Source: Clostridia bacterium
Lineage (GTDB): Bacteria > Bacillota > Clostridia > UBA1381
Reading direction: 5' to 3'
Assembly (NCBI GenBank): GCA_017935675.1
Contig: JAGBHE010000045.1
Span: 1 to 39,789 of the forward strand
DNA: 39,789 nt
The stretch's first letter is position 1. Every line of letters begins with the position of its first letter. The notes under the pieces are model-generated. The model was not told the origin of the DNA, searched no databases, and saw only the letters and a program-made list of their open reading frames with translations. Shown one piece after another: positions 26,753-34,931 of this stretch. Made by a program: the position numbers and the translations under genes.

Positions 26753-29161
26753 CTATTTTACTACAACATTTACAAGCTTGCCGGGTACTGCAATAACCTT
26801 AACGACAGTCTTCCCCTCAACAGCCTGCTTAATCTTGTCGGAAGCAAGAGCCGCTTCCTTCGTTTCTTCCTGTGACAAGCCGGCAGAAATCATAAGCTTA
26901 TCTTTGATTTTACCGTTTACCTGAACAACTATTTCAATTTCATCATCTTTTGTTTTTTCCTCGTCATACTCAGGCCACTTTTTAAGTGAAAGCAGCTTTC
27001 CGTCTCCGTATGACTCATAAAGCTCCTCCGTCATATGAGGCGCTACAGGGTTAAGCAGCGTCAGCAGGGTTATGAACTCCGCCTTTGTCACACTGCCTTT
27101 TTTATAAAATTCGTTTATGGCGCTCATCATCGCAGCAATAGCGGTATTGAACTTCATTCTTTCAAAGTCCTCGCCGACTTTCTTTATAAGCTTATGCATG
27201 AGCTTTTCAAAATCTGCGGAATATGTGTTTTCATCAGTAACCATATCCTTAAGATTCCATACACGTTCAAGAAACTTATAACAGCCCTTAAGCCCCTGAT
27301 TTGACCATGGTGTAGACTGGTCAAAGGCTCCGATAAACATTTCATAGGTTCTGAATGCGTCGGCTCCGAATTCGTTTACAACATCATCAGGGTTGACAAC
27401 ATTTCCCCTGGACTTTGACATTTTTTCATTGTTCTCACCAAGAATCATGCCGTGAGATGTACGCTTCATGTACGGTTCCTTCGTAGGAACAACTCCGATA
27501 TCGTAAAGGAACTTATGCCAGAACCTTGAGTAGAGCAAATGCAGTGTTGTATGCTCCATACCGCCGTTATACCAGTCAACGGGAGACCAGTACCTGAGCG
27601 CCTCACTGCCGGCAAGAGCCTCGCTGTTATGAGGATCCATATACCGCAGAAAATACCAGCTTGAGCCTGCCCATTGAGGCATTGTATCTGTTTCCCTTTC
27701 AGCCGGTCCGCCGCAGTGCGGGCATGTTGTTTTTATCCAGTCAGTCGCTTTTTTAAGCGGCGATTCACCGTTTTCGCCCGGTTCAAAGGTATCTATTTCG
27801 GGAAGCGTCAGAGGAAGCTCGCTTTCAGGCAGAGCAACCCAGCCGCATTTTTCGCAGTAAACAAGAGGTATCGGCTCGCCCCAATAACGCTGACGCGAAA
27901 ATACCCAATCCCGAAGCTTGAAGTTTACCTTTTTCTTTCCAAGTCCCTTTTCCTCAAGCCAGCTTATCATGGCAGGAATGGCTTCCTTAACAGTCATACC
28001 CGTTAAAAATCCGCTGTTTACAAGAGTTCCGTCAGCAACATTTGTGTATGCCTCCTCCTGCACATTTTCTCCGCCTGCGACAACCTCTCTTATAGGAAGT
28101 CCGAACTTCTTTGCAAACTCAAAGTCTCTCGTATCATGGGCAGGCACTGCCATAATTGCTCCCGTGCCGTAAGTAACAAGTACATAGTCTGAAATCCAGA
28201 CAGGAAGCTTTTCTCCGTTTGCCGGATTTACCGCATAAATTCCCTTAAGGGGCGCACCTGTTTTGTCCTTGGCAAGCTCCGTGCGCTCAAATTCAGATTT
28301 CTTTGAAGCCGCTTCACGGTATGCCGAAACCTCCTCCGGATTTTCAATGCTGTCCCATACCTTATCCACAAGCTCATGCTCCGGGCTGAGTACAACATAG
28401 GTCGCCCCGAAAAGCGTATCGCATCTGGTTGTATAAACCACCATATCATCACCGGTTGACAGCTTGAAGGTAACCTCTGCGCCCTCGCTTCTGCCTATCC
28501 AGTTTTTCTGCTGCGTTTTAACCTTTTCAATAAAATCAAGGTCGTCAAGGTCATCTATCAGGCGCTGTGCATATTCCGTTATTCTGAGCATCCATTGGCT
28601 TTTTCTTCTCTGTACAACCTCGCTTCCGCAGCGCTCGCAGACTCCGTTTACAACCTCTTCGTTTGAAAGTCCTACCTTACAGCCCGTACACCAGTTAATA
28701 GGCATCTCCTGCTTATATGCAAGTCCGTGCTCAAACAGCTTCAGAAAAATCCATTGCGTCCATTTATAGTATTCAGGATCCGTAGTGTTTACCTCACGTG
28801 TCCAGTCAAAGGAAAAACCGAGCATTTTAAGCTGTCTTTTAAAATTAGCAATATTTTTCTCCGTTACAATTTTCGGATGAATCTTGTTCTTTATAGCATA
28901 GTTTTCCGTCGGAAGTCCAAAAGCGTCCCAGCCTATGGGATAAAGGACATTATAGCCCTCCATGCGCCGCTTTCTCGCAATTATATCAAGCGCCGTATAG
29001 CTTCTCGGATGACCGACATGAAGTCCGGCTCCGGAGGGGTACGGAAATTCAATCATGGCGAAATACTTCGGCTTATCACCGGCTGTTTCCGCATGAAATG
29101 CACCCTGCTCCTCCCATTTATCCTGCCATTTTTTTTCAAACCTTTTAAAATCGTAACCCAT
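26753..29161 (-). CDS. leuS: Leucyl-tRNA synthetase
   Basis: 802 residues, normal bacterial length. Class Ia signature HVGH in [22 protein letters not shown] in [18 protein letters not shown]; zinc-type knuckles [24 protein letters not shown] and CEKCGW...CPHCGG; editing CP1 domain with [19 protein letters not shown] and [19 protein letters not shown] (Asp in AHDTRD is the editing residue). It is the last gene of a five-gene housekeeping operon after rsfS (21 bp gap), so there is no room for its own T-box leader, which many Firmicute leuS genes have. Confidence 0.98.
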   Translation of the reverse strand: MGYDFKRFEKKWQDKWEEQGAFHAETAGDKPKYFAMIEFPYPSGAGLHVGHPRSYTALDIIARKRRMEGYNVLYPIGWDAFGLPTENYAIKNKIHPKIVTEKNIANFKRQLKMLGFSFDWTREVNTTDPEYYKWTQWIFLKLFEHGLAYKQEMPINWCTGCKVGLSNEEVVNGVCERCGSEVVQRRKSQWMLRITEYAQRLIDDLDDLDFIEKVKTQQKNWIGRSEGAEVTFKLSTGDDMVVYTTRCDTLFGATYVVLSPEHELVDKVWDSIENPEEVSAYREAASKKSEFERTELAKDKTGAPLKGIYAVNPANGEKLPVWISDYVLVTYGTGAIMAVPAHDTRDFEFAKKFGLPIREVVAGGENVQEEAYTNVADGTLVNSGFLTGMTVKEAIPAMISWLEEKGLGKKKVNFKLRDWVFSRQRYWGEPIPLVYCEKCGWVALPESELPLTLPEIDTFEPGENGESPLKKATDWIKTTCPHCGGPAERETDTMPQWAGSSWYFLRYMDPHNSEALAGSEALRYWSPVDWYNGGMEHTTLHLLYSRFWHKFLYDIGVVPTKEPYMKRTSHGMILGENNEKMSKSRGNVVNPDDVVNEFGADAFRTYEMFIGAFDQSTPWSNQGLKGCYKFLERVWNLKDMVTDENTYSADFEKLMHKLIKKVGEDFERMKFNTAIAAMMSAINEFYKKGSVTKAEFITLLTLLNPVAPHMTEELYESYGDGKLLSLKKWPEYDEEKTKDDEIEIVVQVNGKIKDKLMISAGLSQEETKEAALASDKIKQAVEGKTVVKVIAVPGKLVNVVVK

Positions 29162-29182
29162 TACCTTTCCATTCCTTCCGTT

Positions 29183-29497
29183 TCAATAAAGTCTCTCTAT
29201 ATCATAAAAATTTCGTGTTTCCTCAGTCATAACATGAGCAACCACATCCCCGAAATCAAGAAGTATCCAGTTGCCGCCGGCATACCCCTCAATATGATGC
29301 ACCCTTTCTCCCGCCCCGGCAAGAAGTTCCTCAGTGTTGTCTGCGCACGCCTTAACCTGGGTGCCGGAGGAGCATGAGCAAAGCACAAATTTCTCCGCTA
29401 TGCTTGTTTTGCCGGACACATCAAGAATTACAACATCCCTTGCTTTTTTATCCTCCATTGCCTTTGCGGCAAGCTTTGCCTTTTCATCAGAATTCAC
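29183..29497 (-). CDS. rsfS: Ribosomal silencing factor RsfS
   Basis: 104 residues of the RsfS/Iojap (DUF143) family. It binds ribosomal protein uL14 and blocks subunit joining in slow growth. Motifs: ARDVVILDVSGKTSIAEKFVLCS, GGNWILLDFGDVVAHVM, and the terminal ETRNFYDIERLY. Its start overlaps the yqeK stop by 4 bp. It keeps the nadD-yqeK-rsfS order conserved across Firmicutes. Confidence 0.96.
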   Translation of the reverse strand: MNSDEKAKLAAKAMEDKKARDVVILDVSGKTSIAEKFVLCSCSSGTQVKACADNTEELLAGAGERVHHIEGYAGGNWILLDFGDVVAHVMTEETRNFYDIERLY

Positions 29498-30051
29498 TTG
29501 CTTTCACCTCCTGCCAAAAGTCGGTCATTCCAAGCTCTTAGAGTCCCCTCATGTATCAGACATCCCTTTTCAAGATTCCATTCAATTGAACGCTTCAATG
29601 CCATAAGAAACGCCGCTTCAAAATCCCTGCTGCACAGCTCTCTGAGCTGTTCCACGCCGTCAAAGCTCCTTGACGGCTCAAGCATATCCGCAAGGTATAT
29701 TATACGCTCCAAAAGGCTCATGCCTTCGCGTCCTACGGTATGATACCTTACCGCATTTTCTATATCATTGTCACAGATACCGTAGCTTCTTAGCATTCTT
29801 GCCCCTGCCGGTGCATGCAGGAGCTGCGGATTATGCTTTTCGATAAGCCCGATTTCAATCCCGTTGCGTTCGCAGTAATCATAAAGCTCCGACGGATTAA
29901 GCTCCTTTGCTATATCGTGTACAACACCTGCAAGATACGCTTTTTCAGGGTCAGCACCGAGTCTCTGTGCCAGCTCCTTCGCCATAACTGCAACGCCCAT
30001 GCTGTGATCATATCTTTTTTTTGTCAATAAATCCTTAATAACCTCTTCCAT
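29494..30051 (-). CDS. yqeK: YqeK-type HD-domain diadenosine tetraphosphatase
   Basis: 185 residues from ATG 30051; an in-frame TTG at 30060 is also possible. HD-domain residues are H in KRYDHSMGV, HD in GVVHDIAKEL, H in LLHAPAGA, H in VRYHTVG, and D in YLADMLEPSR. YqeK family enzymes split Ap4A symmetrically to ADP. Located directly after nadD (10 bp gap) and coupled to rsfS, the usual place for this gene in Firmicutes. Confidence 0.95.
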   Translation of the reverse strand: MEEVIKDLLTKKRYDHSMGVAVMAKELAQRLGADPEKAYLAGVVHDIAKELNPSELYDYCERNGIEIGLIEKHNPQLLHAPAGARMLRSYGICDNDIENAVRYHTVGREGMSLLERIIYLADMLEPSRSFDGVEQLRELCSRDFEAAFLMALKRSIEWNLEKGCLIHEGTLRAWNDRLLAGGESK

Positions 30052-30061
30052 TAAAATCAAC

Positions 30062-30658
30062 TCACTTTACATAAATACCACTTTTTTCTATTATTTTTTT
30101 CACGCTGTCCGGCACAAGATAACGTATAGTCTTTCCCTGTGCACAGCGCCGTCTTATATCCGACGATGAAATATCAAGTCTCGGAGCATGAACAAAAGCT
30201 ACTCCGGCACCGTACTGTTTCCGGAGCGCATCAGCATAAGCAGTCATATCAAGCCCTTCTCTCGGATATGCAATGAGTGTACAAAGAGAAGCAATCTCCT
30301 CCGGCATATGCCATTTAGGAAAATCCCGCAAAGAATCTCCGCCGATTATAAAATATAAACTGTCATTCGGGAAGACGCGGGTAAAATGCCTCAGGGTATC
30401 AACCGTATATGAAAGACCGCCCTCCGTAACCTCGTAATCGGAAACAAAAAAGCTGTCGTTTCCGTCAATTGCGGCCCTGACCATTTCAAGCCTTAGTGCG
30501 GCATCAGCGGTATCCGCGCATTTTTTGTGTGGCGGTACGGCGTTCGGCAGAAACATTACCCTGTCAAGCCCGTACTCCTCACGGGCAAACTGCGCTATAA
30601 CAAGATGAGCGTTATGGATAGGATTAAACGTTCCGCCCATTATTCCAAGCTTACCCAT
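30062..30658 (-). CDS. nadD: Nicotinate-nucleotide adenylyltransferase
   Basis: 198 residues. Makes NaAD from NaMN and ATP in NAD biosynthesis. Nucleotidyltransferase motif GIMGGTFNPIHNAHLV at the N-terminus (the usual H-x-G-H reads H-N-A-H) and ISSSDIRRR at ~168-176, the second ATP-binding motif. FIIGGDSLRDFPKWHMPEEI is the family's central signature. Second gene of the operon after yhbY, 3 bp spacing. Confidence 0.97.
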   Translation of the reverse strand: MGKLGIMGGTFNPIHNAHLVIAQFAREEYGLDRVMFLPNAVPPHKKCADTADAALRLEMVRAAIDGNDSFFVSDYEVTEGGLSYTVDTLRHFTRVFPNDSLYFIIGGDSLRDFPKWHMPEEIASLCTLIAYPREGLDMTAYADALRKQYGAGVAFVHAPRLDISSSDIRRRCAQGKTIRYLVPDSVKKIIEKSGIYVK

Positions 30659-30661
30659 ACA

Positions 30662-30964
30662 TCATTTCCCCGGAATTTCAATTTTTCTGTTTTTTTCTTT
30701 GTCGCTGCGCCTGTAAAGTACAAACTTTGAACCGATAGCCTGCACCGGCACAGCGTCAAGTCTTGCCGCAAGCTCATTACATGTCTGTTTTGTATCAAGA
30801 AGTGCCGTTTCAAGAATATGCACCTTTATAAGCTCTCTCGAATCAAGCGCAAGCCTCAGCTGCTCAACAATCACGTCCGTAACTCCGCCCTTGCCTATCT
30901 GAAATACAGGCTCAAGACCGTTTGCAAGCTTTCTCAGATATGCTCTTTGCTTTCCGTTCACCAT
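30662..30964 (-). CDS. yhbY: YhbY-type CRM-domain RNA-binding protein
   Basis: 100 residues, one CRM domain: QRAYLRKLANGLEPVFQIGKGGVTD with the G-K-G-G loop, then KVHILETALLD and QAIGSKFVLYRRS. Associates with pre-50S ribosomal particles. First gene of the yhbY-nadD-yqeK-rsfS-leuS operon, matching the ribosome/tRNA theme. In many relatives obgE precedes it; here a promoter and gpr lie upstream instead. Confidence 0.95.
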   Translation of the reverse strand: MVNGKQRAYLRKLANGLEPVFQIGKGGVTDVIVEQLRLALDSRELIKVHILETALLDTKQTCNELAARLDAVPVQAIGSKFVLYRRSDKEKNRKIEIPGK

Positions 30965-31046
30965 AATATATTACCCTTTCCCGCGCAGGATATTAATCTG
31001 ATAACAGAGCTCCCGCGAAAATTCCGCACTTATATAGATATAATTG

Positions 31047-31075
31047 ATTATATCATGTCAAAAAATAAAAGTCAA
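31047..31075 (-). promoter_or_regulatory. Promoter of the yhbY-leuS operon
   Basis: Minus strand TTGACT, 17 bp, TATAAT, near-perfect housekeeping promoter with a ~75-nt leader before yhbY. The region 30965-31268 otherwise holds only this and the gpr control region. Confidence 0.85.
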
Positions 31076-31143
31076 CCGTGCAAAAGCCGTTTTTACACAA
31101 ATGCACAAAAAAACTTATTTAAGCCGTTGTTTACTACTATTAT

Positions 31144-31173
31144 GCATAAAAGCACAGCAGGAAAAATATATTT
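31144..31173 (+). promoter_or_regulatory. Possible sigma-G/F-type sporulation promoter of gpr
   Basis: GCATA, 18 bp, TATATTT resembles the forespore sigma-G pattern (GHATR, 18 bp, CATWHTA), agreeing in the -35 and at 5 of 7 positions in the -10. Known gpr genes are transcribed by sigma-F/G, and no strong housekeeping promoter is visible just before gpr. Confidence 0.4.
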
Positions 31174-31268
31174 GTGTTCTTAAAACAGATGAATAATAAC
31201 CCTTTCTGCCGCAAATAATTGAATATGAACAGGTATCTTTAATTAATAAGAAAACGGAGGTTTTATTT

Positions 31269-32123
31269 ATGTATTACAGAACAGATCTGGCAGTTGAGGC
31301 TCACGAGCTGACAAAGGGAGAAGCGGAGCAGCTTGAAGGCGTTGTTTCAAGAACGGAAAAACACGATGACTTCAGCGTCACAACCGTTGAAATCATAAAC
31401 GAGCAGGGCGCACGCACCCTCGGAAAGAGCATAGGAAAATACATCACAATTGAAGTCCCTGAAATAAAGTATTCAACACAGGCATATGAAAGCGCCTGCG
31501 CAGCTCTTGCCGCAGAAATAAAAAAGCTTGCGCAGATAAACAGCGGTACACTGACGCTTGTAGTCGGTCTCGGCAATGAAAACATAACACCGGACAGGCT
31601 TGGAACAGAAACCGTTTCGGAAATAATGGTTACGCATCACATGAAAAAACACGCTCCCGAAATATTCGGGGATTCCGTAAGCTCCGTATGCGCCATAGCT
31701 CCCGGAGTTATGGGGACAACCGGTATGGAAACCTCCGAGGTGATAAAAAGCATAGCCGAAAGTCTTAAACCCGACCTGATAATAGCTGTTGACGCACTGG
31801 CTGCAGCGGATTTTTCAAGAATCGGAGTAACCGTACAGCTTTCAGACGCCGGAATTCAGCCGGGCGCCGGAGTCGGAAATAACAGGAATGCCGTTTCAAA
31901 AGAGGAGCTTGGCATTCCGGTTATTGCAATCGGGGTTCCGACAGTAGTTGATGCCATGACCCTTCTCGGAGAAAACAGGGATGAAAAGCTGCAGCCCCTC
32001 ATTGTGACGCCCCGTGATATTGACCTTGTAACAGAACGATGTGCAAAAACAATCTCCGGCGGAATCAATCTTGCCCTGCAGGAAGGTATGACGCTAACGG
32101 AAATAGAAGAATATGTCGGATAG
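31269..32123 (+). CDS. gpr: Germination protease GPR (spore protease)
   Basis: 284 residues behind ACGGAGG. GPR degrades the small acid-soluble DNA-binding proteins of the spore at germination. Family motifs: RTDLAVE at the N-terminus, VVGLGNENITPDRLGTE, APGVMGTTGMETSEV, DALAAADFSRIG, QLSDAGIQPGAGVGNNR. The N-terminus MYYRTDLA leaves only three residues before the RTDLA motif, whereas Bacillus GPR carries a ~15-residue propeptide removed by self-cleavage. Total length is also short of the 320-370 in Bacillus. The gene is strong evidence for an endospore-forming (or recently asporogenous) host. Divergent from the yhbY operon. Confidence 0.96.
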   Translation: MYYRTDLAVEAHELTKGEAEQLEGVVSRTEKHDDFSVTTVEIINEQGARTLGKSIGKYITIEVPEIKYSTQAYESACAALAAEIKKLAQINSGTLTLVVGLGNENITPDRLGTETVSEIMVTHHMKKHAPEIFGDSVSSVCAIAPGVMGTTGMETSEVIKSIAESLKPDLIIAVDALAAADFSRIGVTVQLSDAGIQPGAGVGNNRNAVSKEELGIPVIAIGVPTVVDAMTLLGENRDEKLQPLIVTPRDIDLVTERCAKTISGGINLALQEGMTLTEIEEYVG

Positions 32124-32126
32124 CTG

Positions 32127-32155
32127 TTGACATTTGGAAAATTCCGGTGTATAAT
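32127..32155 (+). promoter_or_regulatory. Promoter of the M16 peptidase pair
   Basis: A perfect consensus TTGACA, 17 bp, TATAAT, 4 bp after the gpr stop codon. A 6-bp hairpin (GTCCGG / CCGGAC, 32174-32191) lies in the ~60-nt leader. It separates the peptidases from spore-specific gpr transcription. Confidence 0.88.
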
Positions 32156-32220
32156 ATTATGCAAAGGTTTCCCGTCCGGTTTTATCCGGACTGTAATCAG
32201 ACCAGGAAAGGAACGGTATT

Positions 32221-33483
32221 ATGACTGTAATAAATGACAGTATAACACTTCATTATATACCTATGAAAAAGCTGAAAACCTCAACCGTCGGTGTTTATAT
32301 CCACCGGCCCCTCACAAAGGATGACGCGTCATACGGCGCTTTGCTGCCGAGTGTTCTGAAGCGTGGATGCAGGCTCTGCAAAACCCGCGAGGAGATTGAA
32401 AAATATCTTGACAATCTCTACGGTGCGGAGCTTCGCAGCGGCTGCTTCAAAAAGGGCGAGGACCAGATTTTATATTTTACAATCGAATCAATTTCCGAAA
32501 AATATACACCTGAAAAAGAGCCGCTTTTTGAAAAGCTGACAGCCCTTATAATGTCTCTGCTCTTTGAGCCGGCAGTGGAAAACGGCGGATTTTCTCAGGA
32601 GTACACGGAGCAGGAAAAGAAAAACCTGATTGAAAAAATTGAAGGCATGAAAAATGATAAGAGAACCTATGCCATGCAGCGCTGCACCGCCGAAATGTTC
32701 GAGGGTACTGATTATGCCGTTCCCTCCTACGGAACGGTCGAGGACGCAAAGCAAATTGACCGGGAATCTCTTTATGAATACTATAAAAGAATTATTTTCA
32801 GTTCACGTATCGACATTTATATTTCCGGAGACTGCAATGAAGATACAGCCTGCGGGCTTATTAAAAATGCCCTGCCCCGGGAAAGCTTCAGCGGAAACAC
32901 CGTAAAGCAGCAGGGAATCCTTGTTAAAAACACAGATGTAAAATATGTCGAGGAAAAGCTTGACGTAACTCAAGGCAAGCTTTCCATGGGCTTTACAACG
33001 GGTATTGACGGTACGAGCGACGAATATTACGCTCTGATGGTAGCTAACAGCATATTCGGAGGCGGTGCGCACTCAAAGCTGTTTAATAACGTGCGTGAAA
33101 AGCTTAGTCTGTGCTATTATGCTTCCTCTTCTCTTGAGCGGTACAAATCGGTTATGATGGTGAGTGCCGGTATTGAATTTGAAAACTATCAGAAGGCATA
33201 TGACGAAATACTGAACCAGCTGAAGGCAGTCAAGGAGGGTGATATTTCTCAGCTTGAATATATTTCAAGCATAAACGCGATTGTCAATTCACTCAAATCC
33301 TGTCTTGATGACCAGTATGCAATGCAAAGCTTCAGCCTCTCCGAAAGTATTCTTAAAACAGGAATAAGCCTTGAAGAATGCATAGAAAAAATCAAAAAGG
33401 TTACCGTTTCCGACGCCGTCCGGGCAGCGCGCGGTATCCGGCTTGACACAGTATATTTCCTGAAAGGAGCCGATGCCAAATGA
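32221..33483 (+). CDS. M16-family peptidase-like protein, non-catalytic subunit type (YfmF-like)
   Basis: 420 residues, M16 fold in two halves. The inverted zinc motif H-x-x-E-H is absent: the equivalent region reads GALLPSVLKRGCR, so this copy cannot bind zinc in the usual way. The C-terminal half shows VANSIFGGGAHSKLFNNVREKLSLCYYASS, the substrate-cleft motif (G-G-x-x-S-x-L-x-x-x-[VI]-R-E-x-x-x-[LA]-x-Y) of M16B proteins. It overlaps the next gene by 4 bp; such pairs form a heterodimer in which this subunit supplies substrate binding. Firmicute yfmF/yfmH pairs have the same order. Confidence 0.92.
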   Translation: MTVINDSITLHYIPMKKLKTSTVGVYIHRPLTKDDASYGALLPSVLKRGCRLCKTREEIEKYLDNLYGAELRSGCFKKGEDQILYFTIESISEKYTPEKEPLFEKLTALIMSLLFEPAVENGGFSQEYTEQEKKNLIEKIEGMKNDKRTYAMQRCTAEMFEGTDYAVPSYGTVEDAKQIDRESLYEYYKRIIFSSRIDIYISGDCNEDTACGLIKNALPRESFSGNTVKQQGILVKNTDVKYVEEKLDVTQGKLSMGFTTGIDGTSDEYYALMVANSIFGGGAHSKLFNNVREKLSLCYYASSSLERYKSVMMVSAGIEFENYQKAYDEILNQLKAVKEGDISQLEYISSINAIVNSLKSCLDDQYAMQSFSLSESILKTGISLEECIEKIKKVTVSDAVRAARGIRLDTVYFLKGADAK

Positions 33484-34763
33484 ACAGAATAATAAGCAGT
33501 GTAACGGGCGAAACGCTCTATCATAAAAAGCATGAATGCGGTCTTGACATATATATTATGCCGCGAAAGGACTATTCTGCGGGCTATGCAATTTTCGGCA
33601 CAAAATACGGCTCTGTAGACTCCGAATTTGTTGTTCCCGGCGAAAGCGAAATAACGAAGGTGCCGGATGGCATCGCCCATTATTTAGAGCACAAAATGTT
33701 TGACCAGCCCGACGGAAGCAATGTCTTTGACAAATTCTCGGAGCTCGGCGCAAATGCAAACGCTTTCACCTCCTTTAACACCACCGCATATCTTTTCAGC
33801 GCAGCGGATAACATGGAGGAAAACCTGTCAATACTTCTCGACTATGTACAAAGCCCTTATTTTACCGAGGAAAGTGTCCGGAAGGAACAGGGAATCATAG
33901 GTCAGGAAATAAAAATGTATGACGACAGCGGTACATGGCGTGTATTTTTCAATCTTCTCGGCGCGCTCTATCATAACCATCCCGTAAAAAAGGATATTGC
34001 CGGAACCGTGGAAAGCATAAGTCATATAACAGCCGATCTTCTTTATAAATGCTATAACACATTTTACAATTTGTCAAACATGATGATTTTTGTGACAGGA
34101 GATGTTGACCCCTCCGCCATTGAAAAACGAATCGATGACGGAATAAAAAACAACGCTCCCTTTGATGAGGAAATAAAAAAGCTTTATCCGGAGGAGCCGG
34201 ATACCATAAGCAAAAAGATAGTTGAGCAAAGCCTCAGCGTTGCAATACCCCTTTTTATGATTGGCTTCAAGGATACCGACACAGGCTATAGCGGTGACAG
34301 ACTTCTTAAAAAATATATAGAAGTATCCATACTGAATAAGATGCTTTTCTCAAAAGGAACAAAGCTTTACAGAGAGCTTTCCGATAACGGACTCATAAAC
34401 GATAATTTTTCCTTTGATTATACCCTGCAGCCGGATTATGCTCATGTGACCGTGGACGGCGAATCCTCCGATCCGAAGGCTGTATTTGAAAAAATACTTG
34501 CGTATCTCGCCGAAAAGCGCGGAAGCGGACTTTGCCGCGAAGAATATGAGCGCGCAAAAAAGGTTATATGGGGCGATTATATCAGGAGCTACAATGATGT
34601 GGAGGAATTTTCACATTCATTTCTCAACATGTATATGGCGGGAGCGGTTTATACAAATTTTGAAAAGCTTTATGATGAAATCACCTTTGAGGCTATTGAA
34701 AAACGCTTCCTGAAGCTGTTTGATGAAAACCGCGCGGCATTGTCTGTTGTTAATCCGCTCTGA
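33480..34763 (+). CDS. M16-family zinc peptidase, catalytic subunit (YfmH-like)
   Basis: 427 residues. Active-site motif H-Y-L-E-H in DGIAHYLEHKMFD, with the third zinc ligand Glu about 76 residues on in KEQGIIGQEIKMYDD. N-AFTSFNTTAYLFSAA is the typical strand after the motif. Partner of the preceding inactive homologue (ATGA overlap), together a heterodimeric oligopeptidase. In Bacillus relatives this pair has been linked to processing of small peptides, but the substrate here is unknown. Ends before a strong terminator. Confidence 0.93.
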   Translation: MNRIISSVTGETLYHKKHECGLDIYIMPRKDYSAGYAIFGTKYGSVDSEFVVPGESEITKVPDGIAHYLEHKMFDQPDGSNVFDKFSELGANANAFTSFNTTAYLFSAADNMEENLSILLDYVQSPYFTEESVRKEQGIIGQEIKMYDDSGTWRVFFNLLGALYHNHPVKKDIAGTVESISHITADLLYKCYNTFYNLSNMMIFVTGDVDPSAIEKRIDDGIKNNAPFDEEIKKLYPEEPDTISKKIVEQSLSVAIPLFMIGFKDTDTGYSGDRLLKKYIEVSILNKMLFSKGTKLYRELSDNGLINDNFSFDYTLQPDYAHVTVDGESSDPKAVFEKILAYLAEKRGSGLCREEYERAKKVIWGDYIRSYNDVEEFSHSFLNMYMAGAVYTNFEKLYDEITFEAIEKRFLKLFDENRAALSVVNPL

Positions 34764-34767
34764 TAAA

Positions 34768-34798
34768 AAATCTGCATCGCAACCGATGCAGATTTTTT
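34768..34798 (+). terminator. Rho-independent terminator of the M16 pair
   Basis: Perfect 12-bp stem AAATCTGCATCG / CGATGCAGATTT with loop CAAC, ending in TTTTTT. Isolates htpG from upstream transcription. Confidence 0.95.
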
Positions 34799-34822
34799 GT
34801 ATCTGTGAACAAATTGTTAAAA

Positions 34823-34849
34823 TTAGCACTCATTAATTAAGAGTGCTAA
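34823..34849. promoter_or_regulatory. CIRCE element (HrcA operator) upstream of htpG
   Basis: TTAGCACTC, exactly 9 bp, GAGTGCTAA: a perfect match to the CIRCE consensus bound by the heat-shock repressor HrcA. It lies upstream of the predicted -35 box of htpG (34857) rather than over the transcription start. Confidence 0.97.
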
Positions 34850-34856
34850 TAAAATC

Positions 34857-34885
34857 TTGACAAATTATCTTTAAAGTATTAAAAT
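34857..34885 (+). promoter_or_regulatory. Promoter of htpG
   Basis: TTGACA, 17 bp, TAAAAT, with start expected near 34892. GAGAGGAAG gives the ribosome site for ATG 34932. A second, weaker -10 (TAAAAT, 34818-34823) abuts the CIRCE but lacks a good -35. Confidence 0.8.
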
Positions 34886-34931
34886 ATAGGAAAACAATTT
34901 TTAACAAGTTTATGAGAGGAAGTGCTTTTAA

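Noticed and set aside
29162..29182. T-box leader for leuS
   Set aside because: Only 21 bp separate rsfS and leuS; there is no room for a T-box.
28727..29377. Plus-strand open frame of 216 codons opposite leuS and rsfS
   Set aside because: Antisense shadow of two well-supported genes; crosses their boundary.
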